Shown in pieces: positions 1-7,545 of a stretch of DNA of 12,434 nucleotides (positions are counted from its first letter, which is position 1; each line of letters begins with the position of its first letter). Under the pieces are notes generated by a model. That model did no database searches, had not been told where the DNA came from, and saw nothing but the letters and a program-made list of their open reading frames with translations. Position numbers and translations under genes: made by a program. Source of the DNA: Burkholderiales bacterium (GTDB lineage Bacteria > Pseudomonadota > Gammaproteobacteria > Burkholderiales > Burkholderiaceae_C); NCBI GenBank assembly GCA_947450745.1, contig CANFYD010000054.1, forward strand, positions 1 through 12,434. Reading direction: 5' to 3'.

Positions 1-2309
1 CCCAACGGCAAGCGCCGGCGCCGCTCGCCGGTCAGCGCAAACCAGGCGTTCGCCAGGGCCGGTGCGACCGGCGGGGTGCCGGGCTCGCCGACACCGCTGG
101 GCGGGCGGTCGCTGGCGATCAGATGGGTTTCGATGACCGGGGTTTGCGCCAGCGTCAGCAGCGGGTAGTCGGGGAAGTTGCGCTGCTGCACCACGCCGGC
201 CTTGATGTCGATGCGGCCGAACAGCGCCGCCGTCAGGCCGAAGATCACCGCGCTCTCCATTTGCTGGGCCACGATGGCCGGGTTGACGACGATGCCGCAG
301 TCGATGGCGCAGACCACGCGGTGCACGCGCGGCCGGCCCGCTTCACTGGACAGTTCCAGCACCTGGGCCACGATGCTGCCAAAGCTCTCGTGCAGGGCCA
401 AGCCGCGCGCCCGGCCTTTGGCCAAAGCGGGGGAATTTTTGCCCCAACCGGCCTTCTCGGCGGCCAGCGTCAGCACCGCCGCATGGCGCGGCAAACCGGC
501 CAGCAGCGCCAGCCGGTAGGCGTACGGGTCGGCACCCGCCGCCTGGGCCAGCTCGTCGATGAAGCTTTCGGTGAAAAACGCATTCTGCGAATGGCCGACC
601 GAACGCCAAAAGCCGACCGGTACGCCGCTGTGCGTGGCCCGGTGGGCGATGCGCTGGTGCGGCACCGCGTAAGGTTGGTCGAACAGCCCTTCGCTGCTGG
701 TCTTGTCCGGCATCTCGACCGGTGCGGCCAGCGCCGGCCACTGCAGCGCCAGCGCCCGCGCGGTCCAACGCGGTGAGATGGCGTCTCCGGCGCTGCCGAT
801 CTGCAGCGCCACCGGCTGGCCGGCGGCGTCCAGTCCGGCCTGCAGGAAGGCGGCGGCGGCCGGGCGATAAAAGTCATGCGTCATGTCCTCCTCGCGCGAC
901 CACAGCAGTTGCACCGGCGCACCGCCAGCGTCCATCGCCACGCGCACCGCCTGACCGACAAAATCGACCTCCAGCCGCCGCCCGAAGCCGCCGCCCAGGT
1001 AGGTGACATGCACCGTCACCGCGTCCAGCGCCACCCCCGCCACTTGAGCGGCCAGCGCGCGCGCCAGGCCCGGCACCTGGGTCGGCGCCCAGACTTCGAC
1101 ATGGCCGTCCCGCACCCGGGCCGTGCAGTTCATCGGCTCCATCGTGGCGTGAGCCAGATAAGGCGCTTGGTACAGCGCTTCGATGCGCTGCGCTGCGCCC
1201 GCCAACGCTTGGGCCGCATCGCCTTGCTGGAAAAACACATCGCCACCATCCCCGCTCTCCGCACCGGCAGCCAAGCGGGCGCTGACGACCAGTTCAGCGG
1301 CAATCTGCTCGCTGTCCAGCGCGCCGGCCGGGCGCTGCTGCCAGTCGAGCTGCAAGGCCGTCGCCGCCCGCAGCGCATGCCAACTGCTGCGCGCCAGCAC
1401 CGCCACTGCCGCCTGCCCACCGGCAAAGGCGGGCAGCTGGACCACCCGCAACACGCCCGGCTGCTGCCGCGCCGCGTTCACCGCCGCCGTCAATTCACCG
1501 GGCGCACCGCCCAGCATCGGCGTCTGCCGCACGGCCGCAAACAGCAGGCCGGGCGGCCGCACATCGAGGCCAAAAATCGCCTGCCCATTGATCTTGGCGG
1601 CGATGTCCTGGCGCGCTGCGGGCTGGCCGATCTGCTGCCACTGCGCGGCCGGTTTCAGCTCGACATCGCCCGGCGGCGTGGCCGCTGCCGCATGGGCCAG
1701 CTCGGCAAAATTGGCACTCGGGCCGGACGGGTGGCTGATCTGCCCCGCCACCAGCGTCAAGTCCGCCAGCGGCAGCTTCCAGCGCAGCGAGGCCGCGCCC
1801 AGCAACTGTTGGCGGGCGGTGGCCGCCGCCCAGCGCAAAGGCTCCCAGGCATCGGCCACGCTGGAGCTGCCGCCGGTCACGTTGACGCCCAGTTCGCGCG
1901 CCAGCTTGCTGACCATCCACACCCCCAGGCGCGCGCCATAACTGGCCGGGCCGGACTCCGGCGTACGCGGATGCAGGGGCAGGTTGCCGAGAAACATCGC
2001 CACATTGCCGTACAGCGCTTCAGGCCCGGCCGCCATCAGCCGCACTTGTGCCAGCGGCACTTCCAGCTCCTCGGCCACCAATTGCGCCAGCGCGGTGTGA
2101 ATGCCCTGGCCCATCTCGCTGCGGTTCATCACCAGCAGCACCGCGCCGTCGGCGGCAATCTTGATCCAGCCGTTCAGGCCCACTTCGCCGTCTAGCTTCG
2201 CCAAACTGGACGCCGAGCCGAGCCGGCTGCGCGGCGGCAGCACGCCCCAGCCGACCAGCAAGCCGCCCGCCGTGCCCAGGCCGGTCAACAGCAAGGTGCG
2301 GCGCTTCAT
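1..2309 (-). CDS. Molybdopterin-binding large subunit of a xanthine dehydrogenase/isoquinoline 1-oxidoreductase-type hydroxylase (3' end cut by window)
   Basis: This is the catalytic molybdenum-cofactor subunit of an aldehyde oxidase/IorB-like hydroxylase. Such enzymes hydroxylate a heterocycle or aldehyde with water-derived oxygen; the substrate cannot be told here. About 769 codons are visible and the frame is open to the window edge. The last residues (ALTGERRRRLPL) match the usual C-terminus, so only a few codons should be missing. The N-terminus MKRRTLLLTGLGTAGG has a twin-arginine pair and a hydrophobic stretch, suggesting Tat export to the periplasm or membrane. Family motifs seen are SEMGQGIHTALAQL near residue 70, GGGFGRR at 439-445, FWRSVGHSQNAFFTESF in the middle, and GVGEPG with the likely catalytic Glu at 742. 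Its ATG overlaps the TGA of the 2Fe-2S subunit gene by four bases, so the two are translationally coupled. No FAD subunit is visible, as in IorAB enzymes that pass electrons to a cytochrome. Confidence 0.93.
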   Translation of the reverse strand, partial: MKRRTLLLTGLGTAGGLLVGWGVLPPRSRLGSASSLAKLDGEVGLNGWIKIAADGAVLLVMNRSEMGQGIHTALAQLVAEELEVPLAQVRLMAAGPEALYGNVAMFLGNLPLHPRTPESGPASYGARLGVWMVSKLARELGVNVTGGSSSVADAWEPLRWAAATARQQLLGAASLRWKLPLADLTLVAGQISHPSGPSANFAELAHAAAATPPGDVELKPAAQWQQIGQPAARQDIAAKINGQAIFGLDVRPPGLLFAAVRQTPMLGGAPGELTAAVNAARQQPGVLRVVQLPAFAGGQAAVAVLARSSWHALRAATALQLDWQQRPAGALDSEQIAAELVVSARLAAGAESGDGGDVFFQQGDAAQALAGAAQRIEALYQAPYLAHATMEPMNCTARVRDGHVEVWAPTQVPGLARALAAQVAGVALDAVTVHVTYLGGGFGRRLEVDFVGQAVRVAMDAGGAPVQLLWSREEDMTHDFYRPAAAAFLQAGLDAAGQPVALQIGSAGDAISPRWTARALALQWPALAAPVEMPDKTSSEGLFDQPYAVPHQRIAHRATHSGVPVGFWRSVGHSQNAFFTESFIDELAQAAGADPYAYRLALLAGLPRHAAVLTLAAEKAGWGKNSPALAKGRARGLALHESFGSIVAQVLELSSEAGRPRVHRVVCAIDCGIVVNPAIVAQQMESAVIFGLTAALFGRIDIKAGVVQQRNFPDYPLLTLAQTPVIETHLIASDRPPSGVGEPGTPPVAPALANAWFALTGERRRRLPL

Positions 2310-2809
2310 GCCTTGCCGCCCGGCTTGGTCGGGCTGGCTGTGGTTTTTGCGGCGAGGCTCAGCGCGGCGGCTTTGATGGCAATTCGCACCCGCGGATAGG
2401 TGCCGCAGCGGCACAGATTGGTGATGGCGGCGTCGATGTCGGCGTCGCTCGGGCGGCGGTTTTTGGCCAACAGCGCGGCGGCCGCCATCAACATGCCGCT
2501 TTGGCAATAGCCGCATTGCGGCACTTGCGCCGCCACCCAGGCGGTTTGCAACGGATGCGGTTGGGTGAGCGTGCCCAGCGCTTCGATGGTGGTGACCGCC
2601 CGGCCCTGCACCGCCGACAGCGGCGTGACGCAAGAACGCACGGCCTGCCCATCCAGATGGACGGTGCAAGCGCCGCAAGCCGCCACCCCGCAGCCGAACT
2701 TGGTGCCGGTCAGCTGCAGCCCGTCGCGCAACACCCACAACAAGGGCATGGCCGGATCGCTGACGTGATCCGGCAATTGCATTGGCTGGCCGTTGACTCT
2801 CAGCTCCAT
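2306..2809 (-). CDS. 2Fe-2S subunit of the molybdenum hydroxylase (IorA/CoxS-like)
   Basis: This is the small iron-sulfur subunit that carries electrons away from the molybdenum centre of the adjacent large subunit. The 167 residues are a normal length. An N-terminal plant-type ferredoxin domain has C40-X4-C45-X2-C48-X11-C60 (FGCGVAACGACTV). A C-terminal helical [2Fe-2S] domain has C99-X2-C102 (QCGYCQSGM) and C133-X-C135 (NLCRCGTY). All eight ligand cysteines are present. The start at 2809 was chosen because an AGGAG ribosome-binding site lies six bases upstream and the product then begins with MELRVNGQ, as is usual. A longer reading from 2872 would add 21 residues that look non-native. There is no signal peptide; in this family the subunit is exported folded with its Tat-bearing partner (family knowledge). 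The stop overlaps the start of the large-subunit gene (ATGA). Confidence 0.94.
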   Translation of the reverse strand: MELRVNGQPMQLPDHVSDPAMPLLWVLRDGLQLTGTKFGCGVAACGACTVHLDGQAVRSCVTPLSAVQGRAVTTIEALGTLTQPHPLQTAWVAAQVPQCGYCQSGMLMAAAALLAKNRRPSDADIDAAITNLCRCGTYPRVRIAIKAAALSLAAKTTASPTKPGGKA

Positions 2810-2844
2810 TCGGGCTCCTGACATATTCAATTTGCTCCCGGCGC

Positions 2845-2872
2845 AGCATAGCCGCGCACTCCGGGCCGACAA
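2845..2872 (-). promoter_or_regulatory. Candidate sigma-70 promoter for the molybdenum hydroxylase operon
   Basis: Read on the minus strand, TTGTCG (2867-2872) lies 16 bases before TATGCT (2845-2850), each matching four of six consensus positions. The -10 is about 35 bases upstream of the ATG at 2809, in the short gap between the divergent operon and esterase. Found by eye, with no transcript evidence. Confidence 0.35.
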
Positions 2873-2895
2873 ACCACCGAGGCGACAATGCCGGC

Positions 2896-3585
2896 ATGAA
2901 ACAGCATTCCGACCCGCGCGCCCTCGTCAACCTGCCCAGCCAGGGCAAGGCCGACCTGCTTTTTGTGCTGTTGCACGGGCTGGGCGCGCAAGCCGCGCAA
3001 ATGACCGCCCTCAGCGACGGCCTGCGCGAGCAATACCCGCAAGCCGCCGTGGTCTGCTTGACGGCACCGTTGGCCCTGCCGGGCGACGCGGGCTTCAGCT
3101 GGTTCGAGTTGGCGGAGGGCGACAGTGCCGAGGCGGTAGCGCAGAGTGTCAGTGCGGCCATGCCGGCCTTTCTGGCGCGCGTTCAAGCCTGGGCCGGCCA
3201 TTTCGAGCTGAGCTGGGAGCGGGTCGCGCTGGGCGGATTTTCGCAAGGGGCGACGCTGGCGCTGGAAGCGGTGCAAGCGCACCCGGCCTTGGCCGGGCGG
3301 GTGCTGGCCTTTGCCGGCGGCCACGCCACGCCGCCCGCACATGCGCCGCAAGATGTGTCGCTGCACCTGCTGCACGGCATGGCGGACGCGGTGGTGCCCT
3401 ACCCGCCCATCATTGCGGCAGCCCGGCTGCTGGTGCGCCTGGGTGCCGATGTGACGGCCGACATCGTGCCCGCCATCGGCCACGAGCTGCACCCGCTGCT
3501 GATCGACAAGGCACTGGCGCAACTGCGCACCTTTGTGCCGGGCCGGCTCTGGCGCGAGGCGATGCTGGCCGCACCCAAGGAATAG
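2896..3585 (+). CDS. YpfH-like alpha/beta-hydrolase esterase (phospholipase/carboxylesterase family)
   Basis: This is a cytoplasmic serine esterase of the phospholipase/carboxylesterase family, closest in my memory to E. coli YpfH. Its physiological ester substrate is unknown. The 229 residues begin without a signal peptide. The oxyanion-side motif is LFVLLHGLGA (23-31). The nucleophile elbow GGFSQGATL places the catalytic Ser at 116. The Asp lies in LLHGMADAVVP (Asp164) and the His in IGHELHP (His196), a complete triad in the expected order. The ATG at 2896 has only a weak GAGG about 13 bases upstream; no better in-frame ATG was found. It is divergent from the molybdenum hydroxylase operon with an 86-bp gap. 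Nothing in the sequence ties it functionally to that enzyme. A long palindrome starts three bases after the stop and may end its transcript. Confidence 0.9.
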   Translation: MKQHSDPRALVNLPSQGKADLLFVLLHGLGAQAAQMTALSDGLREQYPQAAVVCLTAPLALPGDAGFSWFELAEGDSAEAVAQSVSAAMPAFLARVQAWAGHFELSWERVALGGFSQGATLALEAVQAHPALAGRVLAFAGGHATPPAHAPQDVSLHLLHGMADAVVPYPPIIAAARLLVRLGADVTADIVPAIGHELHPLLIDKALAQLRTFVPGRLWREAMLAAPKE

Positions 3586-3587
3586 GC

Positions 3588-3720
3588 TGAGGGTTTCTCT
3601 ACTGCGCGGCCGCCATGCGTCGTTGGCCGGATGCTCGTGATCCTCACGTACATGAAGTACGTTCCGGTCCCTGCGCTCCGGCCGCCTAGCCTGACAACCG
3701 CTCGCTACGAGAAACCCTCA
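3588..3720. repeat. 133-bp imperfect palindrome, possible dispersed palindromic element or terminator
   Basis: Three nested inverted repeats share one centre near base 3654. The outer arms (3588-3599 and 3709-3720) are a perfect 12-bp match, TGAGGGTTTCTC against GAGAAACCCTCA. The middle arms are GGCCGGA (3625-3631) and TCCGGCC (3677-3683). The inner arms are ACGTAC (3646-3651) and GTACGT (3657-3662) around ATGAA. The regions between are partly complementary. A single shared centre means one large folded unit rather than chance hairpins. It lies between the esterase stop and the lipoprotein leader. It resembles dispersed palindromic repeats I recall from betaproteobacterial genomes, but that recollection is untested. 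Confidence 0.7.
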
Positions 3721-3788
3721 CCCTCTGATCTGACCCGCGTCGGATCGTGCTCAAAACGCAGCTGTTGCACCTGCTCTGTAGCTGGCGT

Positions 3789-3807
3789 GAGATCCTTCGC
3801 GGGTCTC
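3789..3807 (+). other. Small stem-loop in the lipoprotein gene leader
   Basis: GAGATCC (3789-3795) pairs with GGGTCTC (3801-3807), seven pairs with one G-U, around the loop TTCGC. It is 64 bases before the lipoprotein start. It has no run of T behind it, so it is not a clear terminator. The rest of 3721-3870 shows nothing convincing. Confidence 0.25.
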
Positions 3808-3870
3808 TTCCCGCCCTACAGTGGCAGGACATGCCCGCACAACTTGCGCATCACCTCACGGGAGCTCACT

Positions 3871-5868
3871 TTGAAAAAGCCCATTGCCGACAGGCTCGCC
3901 CAGCGCCTCGCCCTCGCTACTTTGGCCCTGCTGTTGAGCGCCTGCGGCGGCGGCGGCGGTGCCAGCAGCGAACCCATTCCAACGCCTACCCCTGTACCCA
4001 GCACGCCGCCCGCCCTGAGCAGCCAATGCGAAAGCGGCTCGGTGGCTCGGCTGGTGCAAGAAGCGGCGCCGCAGCCGGGCCGCAACACCGAACTGGCCTT
4101 GCTGGCCTGCGGCAGCGGCGAGCTGAGCCAACTGCGCTGGACCCAGACCGGCGGGCCGGCGCTGCAAGCGCTGTCGGCCCGCTCGCAAGCGATCAGCGTG
4201 GAGCCGGCCAGCGCTGGGGCTTACCCGTTCGAGCTGAGCTATGTGGACGGCCAAGGCCGCGCTTTCACCGCGCCGGTGCAGTTGAATGTCGCGACTGCCA
4301 CCGCCGGGGCCTTGCCGCCTCTGCTGCTGCGCGGCGAGCCGTCGGTGCTGGCGGGGGGCAGCTTGTCGCTGCGCGCCTGGAGCCCCGGCCTGAGCAGCAC
4401 TGAAGTGGCCCAGGCCAGCGTGAGCTGGACCCAAGTGGACGGCCCGACGGTCTCGCTGGGTGATGCCACCGGCTGGCGTTTGCTGTTCAACGCGCCGCAG
4501 GTCAGCAGCGACGCCGTGCTGCGCCTGCGCGCCACGCTGACGCTGGCCGATGGGCGCATCACGACGGGGCAGTTCAGCCTGTTGGTGCAGGCGCAGACCG
4601 GCCTGCCCGCCGACCCGCTGTTCAGCGCGGCCCAGCCGGCCAGCCGCGTCTACCCCTATTTGCCCCAGGGCCCGGCGGCGCAAGCGCTGAGCGACTGCAT
4701 CTACAGCCCGCGCCTGAGCCGCAGCAACCCGAACAATCTGTGCACGCTGGGCCGCCTGCCCTTGCTGGGCCAAACGCCCCAAGCCACACCGGGCAGCGGC
4801 CCAACGGTGGAGCAGGTGATGCAGCGCGTGCTGGTGTCGAACGACTGGATGGGCGAGGTGTTCGAGCGCTTCTTGCGCGAGCAAGACGGCAGCGGCGACT
4901 TCCGCCGCATGCTGGCCTCGGTCACGTCCATCGTCATCGGCGGGCGGGTGCGGCCGGCCTTTTACTGGAATGCCACCGGCGCTATCTACTTGGACGCCAG
5001 CTATCTGTGGCTGACCCCGGCGCAGCGCGACAGCGTCAGCGAAACCCCGGACCCGCGCAGCAACTACGGCGCGCTGCTCGGCTTTGCCACGCCCTGGCGC
5101 TATGTGCTGGACAACCGCCACGCAGTCACCAGCTACGCCGTCGTGGAGCGGCAGACCCGCGCATTGGATGAGCTGCGCTATGAACTGGGCCGGCTGCTGT
5201 ATCACGAGCTGACCCATGCGGCGGACTTTCTGCCGCCGCGCGTGCACGCCAGCTTGAACAACAGCCTGCGCGTCTATGAAGCCAGCCCGGCGCTGACCGC
5301 CTCGCAAGATCTGGCCAACCGGCTGCCGTTCTATTCGCGCGAGATGCAGGGCTTGGCGCGGGTGTTGTCCTTTGGCGATGCGCCAAGCTCGCTGCAGATC
5401 GGCTACACGCCGGCCGATATCACCCAGTTCTTCAGCCAGGACCGGGTCAACGACGACTACAGCTATTCGGTCGCCGCCGGCACCACCATCCCGCGCGAGG
5501 ACGCGGCCATGCTGGTGGAAGAGGCGCTGGTGCAACTGCGCTACGGCGTGCTGCGGGATATGGCCGTCACCAACAAGCTGGCACTGGATGCCAGCAGCGC
5601 CGACCTGATCGTCCACTGGGGCCAGCGCGGCCGCATCGGCGAGGCGGCGATCAAGCCGCGCCTGCAACTGGTCTTGGCCGACCTGATGCCCTGGCTGGCC
5701 GCCGACTTCAGCGACCGCTTGCTGGCGCCGCAGCCGCTGCGCGCCGGCCTCAGCTGGGGTGCCAACCTGGACCAAGCCGCCGTGGCCGCTGCACGGGTGC
5801 GACCGCTGTCGGCGCAAGCACGGCTGAATGAGTTGGAGCAGACGACGCGGGACTTGCGCGGGCGCTGA
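3871..5868 (+). CDS. Lipoprotein with two PKD/Ig-like domains and a putative HExxH metallopeptidase domain
   Basis: This looks like a surface or periplasmic lipoprotein and putative zinc metalloprotease. I know no characterised homologue. The start is TTG at 3871, with GGAG at 3861-3864 six bases upstream. It gives MKKPIADRLAQRLALATLAL and the lipobox LLSAC (lipidated Cys25). An in-frame extension to 3631 runs into the palindrome and lacks signal-peptide character. Residues 26-45 are a Gly run and a Pro/Thr linker. Two beta-rich PKD-like domains follow at about 50-147 and 150-248, each with a WTQ..GP motif (Trp90, Trp186). In the roughly 400-residue C-terminal part, YHELTHAADF carries HELTH (His445, Glu446, His449). 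A third zinc ligand could be a Glu in EDAAMLVEEALVQ (Glu543, 550 or 551), about 95-100 residues later, as in gluzincins. Proteolytic activity is inferred from the motif alone. The 665-residue gene seems monocistronic. Confidence 0.85.
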   Translation: MKKPIADRLAQRLALATLALLLSACGGGGGASSEPIPTPTPVPSTPPALSSQCESGSVARLVQEAAPQPGRNTELALLACGSGELSQLRWTQTGGPALQALSARSQAISVEPASAGAYPFELSYVDGQGRAFTAPVQLNVATATAGALPPLLLRGEPSVLAGGSLSLRAWSPGLSSTEVAQASVSWTQVDGPTVSLGDATGWRLLFNAPQVSSDAVLRLRATLTLADGRITTGQFSLLVQAQTGLPADPLFSAAQPASRVYPYLPQGPAAQALSDCIYSPRLSRSNPNNLCTLGRLPLLGQTPQATPGSGPTVEQVMQRVLVSNDWMGEVFERFLREQDGSGDFRRMLASVTSIVIGGRVRPAFYWNATGAIYLDASYLWLTPAQRDSVSETPDPRSNYGALLGFATPWRYVLDNRHAVTSYAVVERQTRALDELRYELGRLLYHELTHAADFLPPRVHASLNNSLRVYEASPALTASQDLANRLPFYSREMQGLARVLSFGDAPSSLQIGYTPADITQFFSQDRVNDDYSYSVAAGTTIPREDAAMLVEEALVQLRYGVLRDMAVTNKLALDASSADLIVHWGQRGRIGEAAIKPRLQLVLADLMPWLAADFSDRLLAPQPLRAGLSWGANLDQAAVAAARVRPLSAQARLNELEQTTRDLRGR

Positions 5869-5934
5869 TTGCGCAGGCGCTGACGGTTGATGGCTCGGGC
5901 ATTCGGCTGGGAAGCCGCTCGCGCCAAGGCCGCT

Positions 5935-6089
5935 TCATCGCCCTGGATTGCAGATCATCCGGCCAACAAGCCGGTTCGTCGCCAGTCCCTGGCGGCGCGG
6001 CCGGGTGGCCACGAAACTGCATTCATGGACGGCAAAACAGCTTGCGGTCCACCACCCGGAACCACCCCGAACTACCCAGGAGCACCCCC
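5935..6089 (+). promoter_or_regulatory. Conserved leader of small protein gene A
   Basis: The leader shares a gapless 100-base block with the leader of copy B, including an identical run of 23 bases (6012-6034, matching 7623-7645). Downstream of that run the copies differ by a 12-base indel before the AGGAG ribosome-binding site at 6078-6082. Conservation outside the gene suggests a shared promoter or leader RNA. No good -35/-10 pair was found. The remaining 5869-5934 shows nothing recognisable. Confidence 0.5.
6026..6051 (+). promoter_or_regulatory. Conserved leader stem-loop, copy A
   Basis: TGGAC (6026-6030) pairs with GTCCA (6047-6051). After one G-G mismatch, GCA (6032-6034) pairs with TGC (6043-6045). 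The same stem occurs in copy B (7637-7660) with a different loop sequence. It lies about 40 bases before the start codon. A role in translation control is inferred. Confidence 0.4.
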
Positions 6090-6371
6090 ATGAACACCAC
6101 CACCAAGACCTTGTTCACCGCCTTGATCGCCGTCGCCGGTGCCGCTGCGATTGGCCTGGGCTTGGCCACCAGCGTCACCCTCTCAAGCAACCCGGCCAGC
6201 CAGATCGTCAAGCTGGAACGCGTGGTGGTGAACGGCAAGCGTGCCCCGGCCGCCGTGCAGACGGCCCAGCGGATCGAAGTCCTGCCCCGCGTCATCGTTG
6301 TAGGTCGGCGCGCCGATGACAGCGTGCGCCTGGCCGCCGCCAAGACTTGCAACGCCGAAACACTCTGCTGA
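6090..6371 (+). CDS. Small exported or membrane-anchored repeat protein, copy A
   Basis: I do not recognise a named family for this 93-residue protein. AGGAG at 6078-6082 precedes the ATG by seven bases. Residues 1-29 (MNTTTKTLFTALIAVAGAAA and onward) form a basic-then-hydrophobic segment that could be a signal peptide or an inner-membrane anchor. The rest is a tandem pair of 18-residue repeats, LERVVVNGKRAPAAVQTA and LPRVIVVGRRADDSVRLA, each with a short hydrophobic strand followed by Gly-Lys/Arg-Arg. The C-terminus is CNAETLC, a CX5C pair ending on the last residue, suited to a disulfide. A paralogue lies downstream of the caspase gene. The repeats could be cleavage sites for that caspase, or beta-strand binding segments reminiscent of TonB boxes. 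Both are inference. Confidence 0.8.
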   Translation: MNTTTKTLFTALIAVAGAAAIGLGLATSVTLSSNPASQIVKLERVVVNGKRAPAAVQTAQRIEVLPRVIVVGRRADDSVRLAAAKTCNAETLC

Positions 6372-6454
6372 TTGACGCCGATCAACGTCGTGCCACAACC
6401 GCAGCTCTCGCGCCCGCTCCCGATTGCCTATCCTCAATCAGCCCCACCCGTTCG

Positions 6455-6485
6455 GGCTGAAACTTCGCTGCGAAGGGGGGCAGCC
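6455..6485 (+). other. Nested stem-loop between small protein gene A and the caspase gene
   Basis: GGCTG (6455-6459) pairs with CAGCC (6481-6485), enclosing CTTCG-CTG-CGAAG (6463-6475), with a G run between the arms. It could weaken or end transcription from copy A, but it lacks a T tract. The rest of the gap 6372-6624 shows no convincing promoter or gene. Confidence 0.3.
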
Positions 6486-6624
6486 AAAGCCTTGAAATGC
6501 TCAGCCAAACCCGCTTCAGGCGCATCGTCAAGCGATGCCGCCACCGGGCCCTGCTGAAGAACTGCCGCGTCATCAGAGCCCCTAAAACCATTGCGGCGTG
6601 AGACAGATGAGCGGAGATATCGAC

Positions 6625-7488
6625 ATGACCAAAAAAGCATTGCTCGTAGGCATCAACGACTACGCGCCGGGCGGCGCGGGCGGGCCGGATTTGCGCGGTT
6701 GCGTCAACGACGTGCGCGACATGGCCAACACCTTGAACGTCCTGGGCATCGTGGCTGCCGTACCGGCCACGATGCAGATCCTGACCGACACCCGGGCGAC
6801 GCGAGCCGCCATTCTGAGCGGCTTCAAATGGCTGGTCAGCGGAGCGAAAAGAGGTGACACGCTGGTCTTTTTCTACTCCGGCCACGGCTCGCAAGTCGTC
6901 GACGTCAGTGGGGACGACCCCGATGGCCGGGACGAAACCATCTGCCCCCACGACTTTGCCACGACCGGCATGATCAAGGATGACGACTTCCGCAGCATGC
7001 TGGCGGGCCTGCCCGTCGGCGTGAATCTCGACATCATTCTGGATTCCTGCCACTCCGGCACGGCTACCCGCGATATGTTCGACGCCCTCAACGGGCTGGA
7101 CGAGCCATCGATAGCCAACCGTTATGTCGAGCCGCCGATCGACTGGGGCTTCTTCCTCGATGCCAACCCCAGCCTGCCGCTGCGGGCCATTCTGAAGCCT
7201 GGCGTCGAAGGCAGTGGACGCCGGGACGCCGTCGTCGTGGCCGGCTTGAACCATGTGCTCTGGGCCGGCTGCCGGGACAACCAGACCTCCGCCGAAGCCC
7301 CCATCGGCGGCACCTGGCGCGGTGTCTTCACTTACAACTTCTGCAAGGCCATGCGCGGTGCCGGCGTCACCATCACCCGCCGCCGCCTTGATGCCCAAGT
7401 GACGGTGAACGTGCGCGGCATGGGCTACAGCCAGGTCGGCCAACTGGAAGGCACCAAGATCTCGCTGGACGAGCGCATCTTCACCTGA
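6625..7488 (+). CDS. Caspase-like cysteine peptidase (metacaspase/orthocaspase, peptidase family C14)
   Basis: This is a stand-alone bacterial caspase homologue of 287 residues. The core starts with ALLVGINDY (5-13), then DLRGCVNDVRDM (22-33). The catalytic His is in FYSGHGSQ (His87) and the catalytic Cys in DSCHSG (Cys142). The loop with GDDPDGRDETICPHD (96-110) and the p10-like end VLWAGCRDNQTSAEAPIGG match metacaspase-type proteins. Family members usually cleave after Arg or Lys and many need calcium; that is family knowledge, not seen here. There is no signal peptide or transmembrane segment and no extra effector or sensor domain, so a cytoplasmic enzyme is likely. The ATG at 6625 was chosen over an upstream start at 6598 because GGAG (6613-6616) is eight bases before it and the product then begins directly at the core strand. 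It lies between two paralogous small-protein genes on the same strand. Confidence 0.94.
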   Translation: MTKKALLVGINDYAPGGAGGPDLRGCVNDVRDMANTLNVLGIVAAVPATMQILTDTRATRAAILSGFKWLVSGAKRGDTLVFFYSGHGSQVVDVSGDDPDGRDETICPHDFATTGMIKDDDFRSMLAGLPVGVNLDIILDSCHSGTATRDMFDALNGLDEPSIANRYVEPPIDWGFFLDANPSLPLRAILKPGVEGSGRRDAVVVAGLNHVLWAGCRDNQTSAEAPIGGTWRGVFTYNFCKAMRGAGVTITRRRLDAQVTVNVRGMGYSQVGQLEGTKISLDERIFT

Positions 7489-7545
7489 GGCACGCAGCCC
7501 GGGTAGCTGACCTTGGCGGGCAGAGGGGGGGCAAGCAGCTGCCGT

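Larger units (their letters stand above)
5890..6093 (+). other. Possible upstream ORF overlapping small protein gene A
   Basis: A 67-codon frame from the ATG at 5890 ends in a TGA (6091-6093) overlapping the start of the next gene as ATGA. Its tail is proline-rich (GPPPGTTPNYPGAPP). Copy B has a frame in the same register that also ends in ATGA, and both contain ETAFMDG. No ribosome-binding site was seen. Differences between the copies fall evenly on codon positions 1, 2 and 3 (7, 9 and 8), which does not look like protein constraint. It may be only a fragment of the leader. Confidence 0.2.
5935..6371 (+). repeat. Duplicated unit, copy A (leader plus small protein gene)
   Basis: This segment is the first copy of a direct duplication. 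Its partner is 7546-7961, on the other side of the caspase gene. Bases 5935-6034 align without a gap to 7546-7645 with 76 of 100 identical by hand count. The coding parts are also similar, about 66 of 90 residues. Similarity fades upstream of about 5929 and is not seen after the stop codon. Confidence 0.85.

Noticed and set aside
876..2195. A 439-codon plus-strand frame opposite the molybdopterin subunit gene
   Set aside because: Arg/His/Gln-rich composition is typical of the complement of GC-rich coding DNA. The minus-strand gene has clear family motifs throughout.
3399..3653. An 84-codon minus-strand frame starting inside the palindrome
   Set aside because: Its N-terminal part is encoded by the palindromic repeat and the rest is antisense to the esterase. 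Repeats of this kind often create false small ORFs.
3631..3870. An 80-residue N-terminal extension of the lipoprotein
   Set aside because: It would translate the palindrome and bury the signal peptide. The TTG at 3871 has a good GGAG and places the lipobox correctly.
3856..5817. A 653-codon minus-strand frame opposite the lipoprotein gene
   Set aside because: It has no recognisable motifs and a shadow-like composition. The plus strand has a lipobox, PKD-like domains and HELTH.
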